A stretch of 64,000 bases of DNA. Source: CAVWGP01 sp963754645 (GTDB lineage Bacteria > Pseudomonadota > Alphaproteobacteria > Bin65). This document shows, piece after piece, positions 1 to 8,255 of this stretch. The notes beneath the pieces were generated by a model, which was not told the origin of the DNA, made no database searches, and saw nothing but the letters and a program-made list of their open reading frames with translations. The stretch spans positions 124,001-188,000 of the forward strand of contig CAVWGP010000011.1 in the NCBI GenBank assembly GCA_963754645.1, given 5' to 3'. Every line of letters starts with the position of its first letter. Position 1 is the first letter of the stretch. The position numbers and the translations under genes are program-made.

Positions 1-1001
1 CGCACGCCACGCCGCGAACGATCACCGACGGCGATGTCGCGCTTTACACCGCGCTCTACGGCTCGCGCTTCGCGCTCAATTCGTCGGACGAGTTCGCGCA
101 GCGCCTCGGCTATCCGCAGGCGCCGGCCGACGATCTGCTGGTGTTTCACATCGTTTTCGGCAAGACGGTGCCCGACATCTCGCTCAACGCCGTCGCCAAT
201 CTGGGCTATTCGGGCGGCGTCTTCGGCGTGCCGGTTTTCGCCGGCGACACCCTCTCGGTGCGCTCGACGATCGTCGGGCTCAAGGAAAATTCCAACCGCA
301 AGACCGGCGTGGTCTATGTCCGCTCCGTCGGCGGCAACCAGCGCGGCGAAACCGTCTTGAGCTATACGCGCTGGGTCATGGTCCGCAAGCGCGACGAGGC
401 GGCGCCCGCGCCGGCGGAGACAGTGCCGGCGCTGCGCGACGCGGTCCCCGTTCCCGATATTCGCCTGCCGAACGGTTTGCGCTTCGCCAATTACGACCGC
501 GCCGCCGCCGGCTCGCCATTCTTATGGGACGACTATGCGCCCGGCGAGCGGATCGATCACGTCGACGGCGCCACGATCGAAGAAGCCGAACATCAAATGG
601 CAGCGCGGCTCTATCAAAACACGGCGCGCGTGCATTTCAATCAGCACGCCGAGAGCCAGGGCCGCTTCGGCCGCCGCTTGGTCTATGGCGGCCACGTCAT
701 CAGCATGGCGCGCGCGCTGTCGTTCAACGGGCTCGCCAATGCGTTTCGCCTGATCGCGATCAATGGCGGGCAGCACGTCAATCCGGTGTTCGCCGGCGAC
801 ACGATCTATGCCTGGAGCGAAGTGCTGGAAAAAAATCCCCTGCCCGGCAACGCCGATCTCGGCGCCCTGCGCTTGCGCACGATCGCGGCGAAAAACCGCG
901 ATTGCGCCGATTTCCCGCGCAAGAGCGCCGACGGCAAGCACTTGGCCGAGATCGTGTTGGAATTCGATTGCACGGTGCTGATGCCGCGGAGTTTGGCGTA
1001 G
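1..1001 (+). CDS. MaoC-family dehydratase, mesaconyl-CoA hydratase-like (5' end outside window)
   Basis: The reading frame is open from base 3 to the TAG at 999-1001, giving about 332 visible residues; the start lies outside the window. Near the visible N-terminus it reads HATPRTITDGDVALYTALYG, which matches the N-terminal hot-dog domain of the double hot-dog MaoC proteins that include mesaconyl-CoA (beta-methylmalyl-CoA) hydratase. A second hot-dog half follows around 540-960 (YGGHVISMARAL, INGGQHVNPVFAGDTIYAW). Such enzymes add water to the double bond of an enoyl-CoA thioester in the cytoplasm. Mesaconyl-CoA hydratase acts in the ethylmalonyl-CoA pathway or related C5 acid routes. The substrate is inferred from overall resemblance only, and no neighbouring pathway gene is visible. 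Confidence 0.75.
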   Translation, partial: HATPRTITDGDVALYTALYGSRFALNSSDEFAQRLGYPQAPADDLLVFHIVFGKTVPDISLNAVANLGYSGGVFGVPVFAGDTLSVRSTIVGLKENSNRKTGVVYVRSVGGNQRGETVLSYTRWVMVRKRDEAAPAPAETVPALRDAVPVPDIRLPNGLRFANYDRAAAGSPFLWDDYAPGERIDHVDGATIEEAEHQMAARLYQNTARVHFNQHAESQGRFGRRLVYGGHVISMARALSFNGLANAFRLIAINGGQHVNPVFAGDTIYAWSEVLEKNPLPGNADLGALRLRTIAAKNRDCADFPRKSADGKHLAEIVLEFDCTVLMPRSLA

Positions 1002-1008
1002 CATTGCC

Positions 1009-1103
1009 AAAAAAAAGAGAGGCGCCGAAGGGTCGCCGGAGGCGGCTTTCACCGCACCCCGCCGGCCGCGTTTCCGCGAACCGATTGACCCAGGCGCCTC
1101 TCC
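1009..1103 (-). ncRNA. candidate structured RNA / terminator-like element
   Basis: Read on the minus strand, this stretch folds into a three-way arrangement. The outer stem is ten perfect pairs (1017-1026 with 1093-1102) and continues as five pairs (1030-1034 with 1087-1091). Two inner hairpins are each capped by GAAA: 1067-1070 with 1075-1078, and 1035-1039 with 1062-1066 enclosing 1042-1046 with 1051-1055. Eight Ts (1016 down to 1009) follow the outer stem on the minus strand, as at an intrinsic terminator. GNRA loops appear only on the minus strand, which favours that orientation. I could not match it to tmRNA, RNase P, SRP or glycine-riboswitch consensus sequences. Function is unknown. 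Confidence 0.45.
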
Positions 1104-1712
1104 CGCCAACCCCGGTGAACCGCAGCAGCCACCCAGGCCGACCACGACGGCGCTAGTCTCCGCGCAAGTCCCCTTCGCCCATCGGGGTGGGCAAAACGGA
1201 AGGATCCGCCGTTTCGGGCACGAGCGGTTGCGCAAGCGCAACGCTCCAAGCGACGGATCGATGAGCTTACACCCGGCACAAGGCCAAGCATGAAGCTCCT
1301 TGCGGACACCGGCACCGCCTTGTTGCCAAGACCGCGCCGACCGTCCCGGCCGCGATTTGGGAACCGCCTCGCGACCCGGCACGCTATTGCCGCCTGACGC
1401 GATTTCTCGCGCGACATGGCGATGCGTTCAACGCCTGAATTCGGCCCGGTGGAAATTTCATGGGGGAGATTCTCTGGGATAAATTTGTTGGCAAAGCCGG
1501 TTTGTCCCCCGCTCTTCCACAGCTCTTTCACAGGCGGCGCCGCGCCCCGCCGCCAAGACCTATGTCGCGGCAATAGCGGCGGAATCGGTCTTGCGAAGCG
1601 GCGATTGACACCTCGATTTTTCAAGCGCCATAGTGCGCCGGATCGTGTCGCGCGGGGTCGATCCGCCGGACGCGGCGGCAATCCTCGGCATCGGAACTTC
1701 GCATTCGGAATC
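1104..1712. other. non-coding gap upstream of sdhC
   Basis: No convincing protein gene lies here; the open frames on both strands lack family similarity. A strong hairpin occupies 1222-1245 (arms with one bulged G), itself enclosed by a weaker pairing of 1203-1208 with the bases near 1254-1259. These may be further parts of a longer RNA that includes the element at 1009-1103. The sdh promoter sits near the right end. Confidence 0.4.
1605..1634 (+). promoter_or_regulatory. probable sigma-70 promoter of the sdhCDAB operon
   Basis: TTGACA at 1605-1610 is a perfect -35 box. CATAGT at 1629-1634 follows after 18 bases as an acceptable -10 box. Transcription would begin near 1641, about 70 bases before the sdhC start, with no other gene between. 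Predicted from sequence only. Confidence 0.5.
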
Positions 1713-2120
1713 ATGGCTGAAAATTCGCCTCGGGCCGCGCCGGCCAATCGCCCGCTTTCGCCCCATCTCGGAATTTATCGCTGGCAGTGGACGATGGCGT
1801 TTTCCATCCTCCACCGGATGACGGGCGTGGCCTTGGCCGTGGGCACGTTGTTGCTGGTCTATTGGCTGGTCGCCGCCGCGCTCGGCCCCGAGCATTATCG
1901 CGCCGCGCGCGGATTCTTGACGAGCTGGATCGGGGTCGTTTTGCTGATCGGTTGGTCGGCGGCGTTCTATTACCATCTGTTCAATGGCATCCGGCATTTG
2001 TTCTGGGACGCGGGCCGGGGGTTCGAACTCAGGACCGCCGAAGCGACGGCCTGGATTGTCCTCCTTGCCACCGTCGCCGCGACCGGGGCGACGTGGTTGA
2101 TCGTTCTGGTTTCGCGCTAG
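1713..2120 (+). CDS. sdhC: succinate dehydrogenase cytochrome b556 subunit
   Basis: A 135-residue membrane subunit that anchors succinate dehydrogenase (complex II) in the cytoplasmic membrane and helps bind heme b and ubiquinone. Residues 31-38 (SILHRMTG) and 88-95 (HLFNGIRH) are the SdhC signatures; His88 is the likely heme ligand. Three hydrophobic segments lie near 36-58, 70-90 and 110-133. The ATG at 1713 is chosen because similarity starts there, although the frame is open upstream to 1416. It is the first gene of sdhCDAB, 12 bases before sdhD. Confidence 0.95.
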   Translation: MAENSPRAAPANRPLSPHLGIYRWQWTMAFSILHRMTGVALAVGTLLLVYWLVAAALGPEHYRAARGFLTSWIGVVLLIGWSAAFYYHLFNGIRHLFWDAGRGFELRTAEATAWIVLLATVAATGATWLIVLVSR

Positions 2121-2132
2121 GGAAATCGCCGC

Positions 2133-2513
2133 ATGAAATTCCGCACGCCGCTCGGCACCAGCCGCGGCCTTGGTTCCGCCAAGGACGGCACGCATCACTG
2201 GTGGATGCAGCGCGTCACCGCCGTTGCGCTGATCCTGTTGGGCGCCTGGTTCGTCGTCTCGGTGCTGCAATTCGTCGGCGAAGACCGCGGCACGGTCGTC
2301 GCTTGGCTGCAATCGCCGATCAACGCCACGCTGATGGTCTTGCTGCTTGTCGCGACGTTTCACCACGCCCAGCTTGGACTCCAGGTGGTGATCGAGGACT
2401 ATGTGCACGGCGAAGGCGTCAAGATCGCCGCGATCCTCGCCGTCAAGGGCGTGGCGCTGCTGCTCGGCGGCATCGCCGTGTTTTCGGTGCTGAAGATCGC
2501 TTTCAGCCGCTGA
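2133..2513 (+). CDS. sdhD: succinate dehydrogenase membrane anchor subunit
   Basis: A 126-residue second membrane anchor of complex II. The family features are the N-terminal WWMQRVTA (residues 23-30), His77/His78 in the second membrane helix as heme-ligand candidates, and IEDYVH (87-92) before the third helix. It forms the quinone-reducing site together with SdhC and SdhB. It lies between sdhC and sdhA in the usual alphaproteobacterial order and is presumably cotranscribed from the promoter near 1605. Confidence 0.95.
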   Translation: MKFRTPLGTSRGLGSAKDGTHHWWMQRVTAVALILLGAWFVVSVLQFVGEDRGTVVAWLQSPINATLMVLLLVATFHHAQLGLQVVIEDYVHGEGVKIAAILAVKGVALLLGGIAVFSVLKIAFSR

Positions 2514-2536
2514 CGAAATCGGAGAAACGCGGCACC

Positions 2537-4324
2537 ATGCCCAAAGCCTATGAACTGATCGACCATTTCTACGACGTTGTCGTCGTCGGCGCCGGCGGCG
2601 CGGGGTTGCGCGCGACCTTCGGCATGGCCGAGAAGGGCCTGAAAACGGCGTGTATTACCAAGGTGTTTCCGACGCGTTCGCACACCGTGGCGGCGCAAGG
2701 CGGCATTTCGGCCGCCCTCGGCAACATGGGCGAGGACGATTGGCGCTGGCACATGTACGACACGGTCAAGGGTTCGGATTGGCTCGGCGACCAGGACGCG
2801 ATCGAATATATGTGCCGCGAAGCGACGCCGGCGATCATCGAGCTTGAGCACTACGGCGTACCGTTCTCGCGCACGCCCGACGGCAAGATCTACCAGCGCG
2901 CCTTCGGCGGCATGACGACGAATTTCGGCCAGGGCATCGCCCAGCGCACTTGCGCCGCCGCCGACCGCACAGGCCACGCCATCCTGCACACGCTCTACCA
3001 GCAATCGCTGCGCTTCAACGCCGAATTCTTCATCGAATATTTCGCCATCGACCTGCTGGTCGAGGACGGCCAAGTGCTCGGCGTCATCGCTTGGAATCTC
3101 GACGACGGCACGCTGCACCGCTTCCGCGCCCATCAAACCGTGCTCGCCACCGGCGGCTACGGCCGAGTCTACCGCACCTGCACCGGCGCCCACACCCAGA
3201 CCGGCGACGGCAACGCCATGGCGCTGCGCGCCGGCGTGCCGTGCCAGGACATGGAGTTCGTCCAGTTCCATCCCACCGGCATCTACGGCGCCGGCTGCCT
3301 CATCACCGAGGGCGTGCGCGGCGAAGGCGGCTATCTCACCAACAGCCAGGGCGAGCGTTTCATGGAACGATACGCGCCCTCGGCCAAGGACCTGGCCTCG
3401 CGCGACGTGGTGAGCCGTTCCATAACGATCGAGATTCGCGAAGGCCGCGGCTGCGGCCCGAACAAGGATTATATCGATCTCCACATCCACCACCTCGACC
3501 CGAAGGTGATCCAAGAACGCCTGCCCGGCATCGCCGAGACGGCGCGCATCTTCGCCGGCGTCAACGTCACCAAGGAGCCCATGCCGATCCTGCCGACCGT
3601 GCACTACAACATGGGCGGCGTGCCGACGAACCACAAAGGCGAGGTCGTGACGCTCAAGAACGGCGCGCCCAATACCGTCGTGCCGGGATTGATGGCGATC
3701 GGCGAGGCGGCCTGTGTCTCGGTGCATGGCGCCAACCGGCTGGGCTCGAATTCGCTGCTCGATCTTGTCGTCTTCGGCCGCGCCGCCGCGATCCAATGCG
3801 CCAAGACGATCCAGCCCGGCGAGAATCACAAGCCGCTGAAAAACAGCGCCGCCGATCCGGCACTCGACCGCCTCGACCGCTTCCGCCATGCCAATGGCGC
3901 CACGCCGACGGCTGCGATCCGAAACGGAATGCAAAAAGTCATGGAGAGCAATTGCGCCGTCTTCCGTACCGGCGAAGTGCTCAAGGAAGGCGTCGAGAAG
4001 CTGAAGCAGATCTGGGCAATGAAAGCCGATGTCAGGGTCACCGACCGCTCGCTGATCTGGAACTCGGACTTGGCCGAAACCCTCGAGCTCGACAATCTGC
4101 TTTACCAGGCCATGACGTTGATCGCCTCGGCCGAGAATCGCACCGAAAGCCGCGGCGCCCACGCGCGCGAGGACTTCCCCAAGCGCGACGACAAGACCTG
4201 GCTCAAGCACACGATCTGCTGGTGCGACGAGAGCGGCAAGGTGACGATCGACTACCGCCCGGTTCATCTGCAGACCTTGAGCAACGACGTGCAGAGCTTC
4301 CCGCCGAAGGAACGAGTGTATTAG
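2537..4324 (+). CDS. sdhA: succinate dehydrogenase flavoprotein subunit
   Basis: The 595-residue catalytic subunit oxidises succinate to fumarate in the TCA cycle and passes electrons to SdhB. The FAD-binding GAGGAG motif is at residues 18-23. His49 in PTRSHTVAAQGG is the expected site of covalent FAD attachment. The substrate-site HPTG and RGEGG motifs follow mid-protein, and the C-terminal domain is complete. GGAG at 2521-2524 is a ribosome-binding site for the ATG at 2537. The frame is open upstream to 1787, but family similarity begins at 2537. Length is normal for the family. Confidence 0.97.
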   Translation: MPKAYELIDHFYDVVVVGAGGAGLRATFGMAEKGLKTACITKVFPTRSHTVAAQGGISAALGNMGEDDWRWHMYDTVKGSDWLGDQDAIEYMCREATPAIIELEHYGVPFSRTPDGKIYQRAFGGMTTNFGQGIAQRTCAAADRTGHAILHTLYQQSLRFNAEFFIEYFAIDLLVEDGQVLGVIAWNLDDGTLHRFRAHQTVLATGGYGRVYRTCTGAHTQTGDGNAMALRAGVPCQDMEFVQFHPTGIYGAGCLITEGVRGEGGYLTNSQGERFMERYAPSAKDLASRDVVSRSITIEIREGRGCGPNKDYIDLHIHHLDPKVIQERLPGIAETARIFAGVNVTKEPMPILPTVHYNMGGVPTNHKGEVVTLKNGAPNTVVPGLMAIGEAACVSVHGANRLGSNSLLDLVVFGRAAAIQCAKTIQPGENHKPLKNSAADPALDRLDRFRHANGATPTAAIRNGMQKVMESNCAVFRTGEVLKEGVEKLKQIWAMKADVRVTDRSLIWNSDLAETLELDNLLYQAMTLIASAENRTESRGAHAREDFPKRDDKTWLKHTICWCDESGKVTIDYRPVHLQTLSNDVQSFPPKERVY

Positions 4325-4336
4325 AGCGAGACCAGA

Positions 4337-5117
4337 ATGGCCGAATTCACCCTTCCCGCGAACTCCAAGGTCAGGCAAGGCAAGCGCTGGGTGGCGCCGG
4401 CGGGCGCCAAGCGCGTCAAGAATTTCCAGGTCTATCGCTACGATCCCGATAGCGGCGAAAATCCGCGGCTCGACACCTACGAGGTCGATCTCGATTCCTG
4501 CGGCCCCATGGTCCTCGACGCGCTCATCAAGATCAAGAACGAGACCGATTTCGAGCCTGACCTTCCGCCGCTCGTGCCGCGAGGGCGTGTGCGGCTCCTG
4601 CGCCATGAACGTCGACGGCACCAACACCCTGGCCTGCACGAAATACACCGCCGACATCGCGGGCGACGCGAAAATCTATCCGCTGCCGCACATGCCGGTG
4701 GTCAAGGACCTGGTGCCCGATTTGAAGCAGGCCTATGCCCAGCTCGCCGCCATCGAGCCCTGGCTCAAATCCGAAAGTCCGGCGCCGTCGCGCGAGCGCC
4801 TGCAATCGCCCGGCGAGCGGCAGAAGCTCGACGGCTTGTGGGAATGCATCTTGTGCTTCTGCTGCACCACCTCGTGCCCGTCCTATTGGTGGAACGGCGA
4901 GCGCTATCTCGGCCCCGCGGTGTTGCTGCAGGCCTATCGCTGGATCGCCGACAGCCGCGACGAGCATACCGGCGAGCGCCTCGACGCGCTCGAAGACCCG
5001 TTCCGCCTCTATCGCTGCCACACCATCATGAACTGCACCAAGACCTGCCCCAAGGGCCTCAACCCGGCCAAGGCGATCGCCGAAACGAAGAAGCTGATGG
5101 TGGCGCGCAAGGTCTAG
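4337..5117 (+). CDS. sdhB: succinate dehydrogenase iron-sulfur subunit (apparent frameshift)
   Basis: SdhB relays electrons from FAD through 2Fe-2S, 4Fe-4S and 3Fe-4S clusters to ubiquinone. The N-terminus reads normally to KIKNETD (codon 4547-4549). The frame must then shift by one base, after which LTFRRSCREGVCGSC and the rest of the protein follow perfectly to the stop at 5117. One T in 4549-4551 is surplus; without it the gene encodes 259 residues, the usual length. All cluster ligands are present (CREGVCGSC; CILCFCCTTSCP; CHTIMNCTKTCP). Because the enzyme is central and everything else is conserved, a sequence error is more likely than a real mutation. Confidence 0.93.
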
Positions 5118-5126
5118 GCGCGCGGC

Positions 5127-5831
5127 TCACGCGCTATCGTCGAGCGGGCCGACGCCGAAGCTTTCGCGCAAGCCCTCGCCGCCGCGCCGTGTGATCGTGA
5201 CCGCGCGGCTATCGCGCATCCGGGCGATCCAGCCGAGATCGAAACAGCGCGCCGCCAGGGCCGCGCCGAGCGCGCCGGCGATATGCGGCCGCCGCTCGCT
5301 CCAGTCGAGGCAGGGCCGGCAGAAGGCGCGGCGCTGGCGCCGCGCCGCAACCAGATCGATGCCGAAATCCGACAGAAGATTCGTGCCCTTGCGCGTCACC
5401 ACGCCGCCATCCTCGTCGAGTGCCAGATGCCCGCGTGCGATCAGGGCATCGGCGAGCGCGACGCCGAGCTTGCCGGCGAGGTGGTCGTAGCAAAACCGCG
5501 CCCGGCGCAGCGCCGCGTCGCGTGGCAGGATCGGGCGCGGGCGCGGCGGCGCGGCGCTCGACGCCACCACATCGATGCTTTCGAGCATGCGGGCGACCAA
5601 AGGCGAAGCGAGCTTGAAATAGCGATGCCGCCCTTGGCGCGTCACCGCCAGCAAGCGCGTCGCCACCAGCTTGCCGAGATGGCCGCTCGCGGTCTGCGGC
5701 GAGACATGCGCGGCGAAGGCGAGTTCGGTCGCGGTCAGCGCGCGGCCGTCCATCAGCGCGAGCAGGATATTGGCGCGCGCCGGATCGCCGGCGAGTGCCG
5801 CGACTTCGGCAAAATTGGCGCTGGTGCTCAT
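5127..5831 (-). CDS. ArsR-family winged-helix transcriptional regulator
   Basis: A 234-residue regulator. Residues 1-80 form the ArsR-type winged helix: LAGDPARANILLALMDGRAL, then LAFAAHVSPQTASGHLGKL as helix-turn-helix, then a wing with RQGRHRYFKL. The C-terminal 150 residues resemble the extended members of the family and include the cysteine-containing FCRPCLDWSERRPHIAG, a possible metal or redox site. Its stop lies only 9 bases from the convergent sdhB stop. Target genes are unknown. Confidence 0.8.
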   Translation of the reverse strand: MSTSANFAEVAALAGDPARANILLALMDGRALTATELAFAAHVSPQTASGHLGKLVATRLLAVTRQGRHRYFKLASPLVARMLESIDVVASSAAPPRPRPILPRDAALRRARFCYDHLAGKLGVALADALIARGHLALDEDGGVVTRKGTNLLSDFGIDLVAARRQRRAFCRPCLDWSERRPHIAGALGAALAARCFDLGWIARMRDSRAVTITRRGGEGLRESFGVGPLDDSA

Positions 5832-5964
5832 GGCCGGATGCTAGTCGCCGCCGCGCGCCGCGCGCAAGCCGGAACGGTTCGGCCGTGGCCGTAGCGATCG
5901 GACGAGCATTAGCCCGACGCGCGGCGGATAATCGCTTCATCGACAGCATCGATCGGTGAACGCC

Positions 5965-6180
5965 ATGAACACACGCTCCCGCCTTGACGCCGCGCCTCGC
6001 TCGCACGACGCGTGGCTGATTGCCGCCGTGACCCGCGCCATCGCGTGGCTCGTGCTCTGCCACGGACGGCACAGCCAGCGCCGGCAGCTCGCCGAGCTCG
6101 ACGACGATCGCCTGCGCGACATCGGCGTGACCTGGGAGGAAGCGCGGCGCGAGGCCCGGAAACCGTTCTGGCGCGCATGA
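5965..6180 (+). CDS. DUF1127 small protein
   Basis: A 71-residue protein ending in the DUF1127 signature (RRQLAELDDDRLRDIGVTWEEAR), preceded by a short hydrophobic stretch. Many alphaproteobacterial DUF1127 proteins are small, arginine-rich and linked to RNA turnover or phosphate/carbon homeostasis. A GTG nine bases upstream (5956) is an alternative start. A second DUF1127 gene lies at 15067. Confidence 0.75.
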   Translation: MNTRSRLDAAPRSHDAWLIAAVTRAIAWLVLCHGRHSQRRQLAELDDDRLRDIGVTWEEARREARKPFWRA

Positions 6181-6258
6181 CGCGCGGCCGGTGCTGGACA
6201 ATGCGCGCCACCGAGGGCCAAATTGGGCGGCTTGCGCCCCCACCGTCCGGAACCGCCC

Positions 6259-7629
6259 ATGAACCTCCACCGCCTCCTCGCCGCCCGCGCCGCCGCGAAC
6301 AAGCCAGTCCGCGTCGGCGTGATCGGCGCCGGCAAATTCGCCGCCATGTTCCTGGCTCAGGTGCCGCGCATTCCCGGCATCCACATCGCCGGCATTGCCG
6401 ATATCGCGCCGGCGCGGGCGCGCGAGCAAATGGCGCGCATCGGCTGGGAGCCGGCGCGCTTCGGCGCCGCCTCCTTGGGTGCCGCGATCGACACAGGTGC
6501 CACGCACCTGACCGATAATGTCGAAGCGCTCATCGCCCATCCCGCGATCGAGGTTATCGTCGAATCGACCGGCGATCCGATGGCCGCCGCCGGCCATGCG
6601 GCCCGCGCGATCGCGGCGAGGAAGCACGTCGTCATGGTCACGGTCGAGGCCGATGCCTTTGTCGGCCCGCTGCTGGCGCGCAAGGCGGCCGAGGCCGGCG
6701 TGGTCTATTCGCTCGCCTATGGCGATCAGCCGGCCTTGATCTGCGACCTCGTCGATTGGGCGCGCGCCTCGGGCTTCGACGTCGTCGCGGCGGGGCGCGG
6801 CCACAAATGGCTGCCGCACTATTACAGATCGACGCCCGAAACGGTGTGGCCGCTCTATGGGCTGACGCCGGAGCAAGCGCGCATCGGCGGCATGAACCCG
6901 CGCATGTTCAATTCCTTCCTCGACGGCTCGAAGCCGGCGATCGAGCTCAGCGCCGTCGCCAATGCCACCGGCCTGACGCCTTCGCCCGACGGCCTCGCCT
7001 TTCCGCCCGTTGGCGTCGACGACCTGCCGCACGTCATGCGCCCGGCGGCGCTGGGCGGCGCGCTGCATCACAAGGGCCAGGTCGAGTGCGCCTCGTCGCT
7101 GGAACGCGACGGCCGGCCCGTGTTCCGCGACATCCGCTGGGGCGTGTGGGTGGTGATGGAAGCGGGCAACGACTATGTCGCGCGCTGCTTCAAGGAATAC
7201 GGCATGACGACCGATGCCAGCGGCCGTTTCGGCTGCCTGTACAAGAACTGGCACTTGATCGGCCTCGAACTGGGCGTTTCGATCGCCTCGGTCGCGATCC
7301 GGCGCGAGCCGACCGGCTGCCCCACCGGCTTCCGCGCCGACGCGGCGGCTACGGCCAAGCGCGACCTCGCCGCCGGCGAGATGCTCGACGGCGAAGGCGG
7401 CTACACGGTTTACGGCAAGCTCATGCCGGCCGAAGTTTCGCTGGCGCGCGGCGCCGTGCCGATCGGCCTCGCGCATAATTTGAAGCTCGTCCGTCCAATG
7501 AAAGAAGGAGCGACGGTGACGTGGTCCGACGTCGCCGTCGGCGAAGCCAGCGCGGCGTTGACGCTGCGGCGCGAGATGGAAGGGCTGTATCGCGGCACGC
7601 AGGGCGACCGTGGGAAAGCGGCGGAATAG
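6259..7629 (+). CDS. NAD(P)-dependent oxidoreductase with C-terminal SAF domain
   Basis: A 456-residue protein. It begins with a Rossmann fold (VRVGVIGAGKFAAMFLAQVP, residues 16-35) like homoserine dehydrogenase/Gfo-Idh-MocA enzymes, continues with a dehydrogenase-like core (VIVESTGDP, VVMVTVEADAFVGPLLA), and ends with a SAF-like domain (KRDLAAGEMLDGEGGYTVYG). Relatives are found in sugar-acid and polyol catabolic clusters. The actual substrate cannot be told here because neighbours are unrelated. The ATG at 6259 is preferred over upstream starts because similarity begins with the Rossmann segment. Confidence 0.75.
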   Translation: MNLHRLLAARAAANKPVRVGVIGAGKFAAMFLAQVPRIPGIHIAGIADIAPARAREQMARIGWEPARFGAASLGAAIDTGATHLTDNVEALIAHPAIEVIVESTGDPMAAAGHAARAIAARKHVVMVTVEADAFVGPLLARKAAEAGVVYSLAYGDQPALICDLVDWARASGFDVVAAGRGHKWLPHYYRSTPETVWPLYGLTPEQARIGGMNPRMFNSFLDGSKPAIELSAVANATGLTPSPDGLAFPPVGVDDLPHVMRPAALGGALHHKGQVECASSLERDGRPVFRDIRWGVWVVMEAGNDYVARCFKEYGMTTDASGRFGCLYKNWHLIGLELGVSIASVAIRREPTGCPTGFRADAAATAKRDLAAGEMLDGEGGYTVYGKLMPAEVSLARGAVPIGLAHNLKLVRPMKEGATVTWSDVAVGEASAALTLRREMEGLYRGTQGDRGKAAE

Positions 7630-7780
7630 AGCGGCTTGCCGCATCGACACAGGCGGAAAATTTACGGAATTTTCAGGATAACGCGCGATCATGCAGTCGC
7701 AAATCGGATCGCGTGGCGCGCCGTGTCGCGATTCCGGTGACGTTTCACCGGGCCGGTGGTCGGCCTGGGAGGAGATCGCG

Positions 7781-8137
7781 ATGGATAAGTACGCGCGGAT
7801 TCTCGCCGCCGCCCTCGCCGCTGCGCTCATTGCCGCGATTGCAACGAACGCGCCCGCGCGGGCCGACTCCGCGGTCACCGAAACCCCGGCGCCGCGCGCT
7901 CCGGATGGTGCCGACCCGCGGCCCAGCATGTGCGCCACCATCGATATTCACACGCGCTATCTTTCCGCGCGTTTCGGCGAATTCCCGGTTTTCGCCGGCA
8001 CGGTCGGCCCGGGGATCAGCATGCAGCTCTTTTCCAATCGCTCGACCGGAAGTTGGACGATGCTGCTGGTGAGCGACAACGGCCTGTCTTGCGTCCAAGG
8101 CGCGGGCAGCGACGGCCGGCACCAGGTCGGGCTCTGA
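7781..8137 (+). CDS. small secreted hypothetical protein
   Basis: 118 residues with a clear Sec signal peptide (MDKYARILAAALAAALIAAI, cleavage probably after ARA near residue 26). The mature part of about 90 residues has two cysteines that could pair. GGAGGAG just upstream supports the ATG at 7781 over a longer open frame from 7691. The C-terminal part resembles small exported proteins of unknown function; I do not recognise a named family. Confidence 0.65.
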   Translation: MDKYARILAAALAAALIAAIATNAPARADSAVTETPAPRAPDGADPRPSMCATIDIHTRYLSARFGEFPVFAGTVGPGISMQLFSNRSTGSWTMLLVSDNGLSCVQGAGSDGRHQVGL

Positions 8138-8255
8138 GCCGCGCCGCTGCGACGCAGCACCGCGCATCGCCAAGATCGCTTTTCATCGCCGTCCGCCTTG
8201 CCTAGAGTGCGGGCCGCCTTAAAGGCGGGCCGGCATAGCAAGGGAACATCGATCG

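Noticed and set aside
1017..1102. Glycine riboswitch
   Set aside because: GCGCCGAAGGG on the plus strand recalls the motif, but the required paired elements are absent, and no glycine gene is downstream.
2399..4657. Long minus-strand open frame opposite sdhA (752 codons)
   Set aside because: Shadow of sdhA; composition is Arg/His/Asp-rich as expected from the complement of high-GC coding DNA, and it has no family motifs.
5209..7941. 910-codon minus-strand open frame
   Set aside because: Runs through the complement of the SAF-domain oxidoreductase and another frame of the ArsR gene; no domain resembles a known protein.
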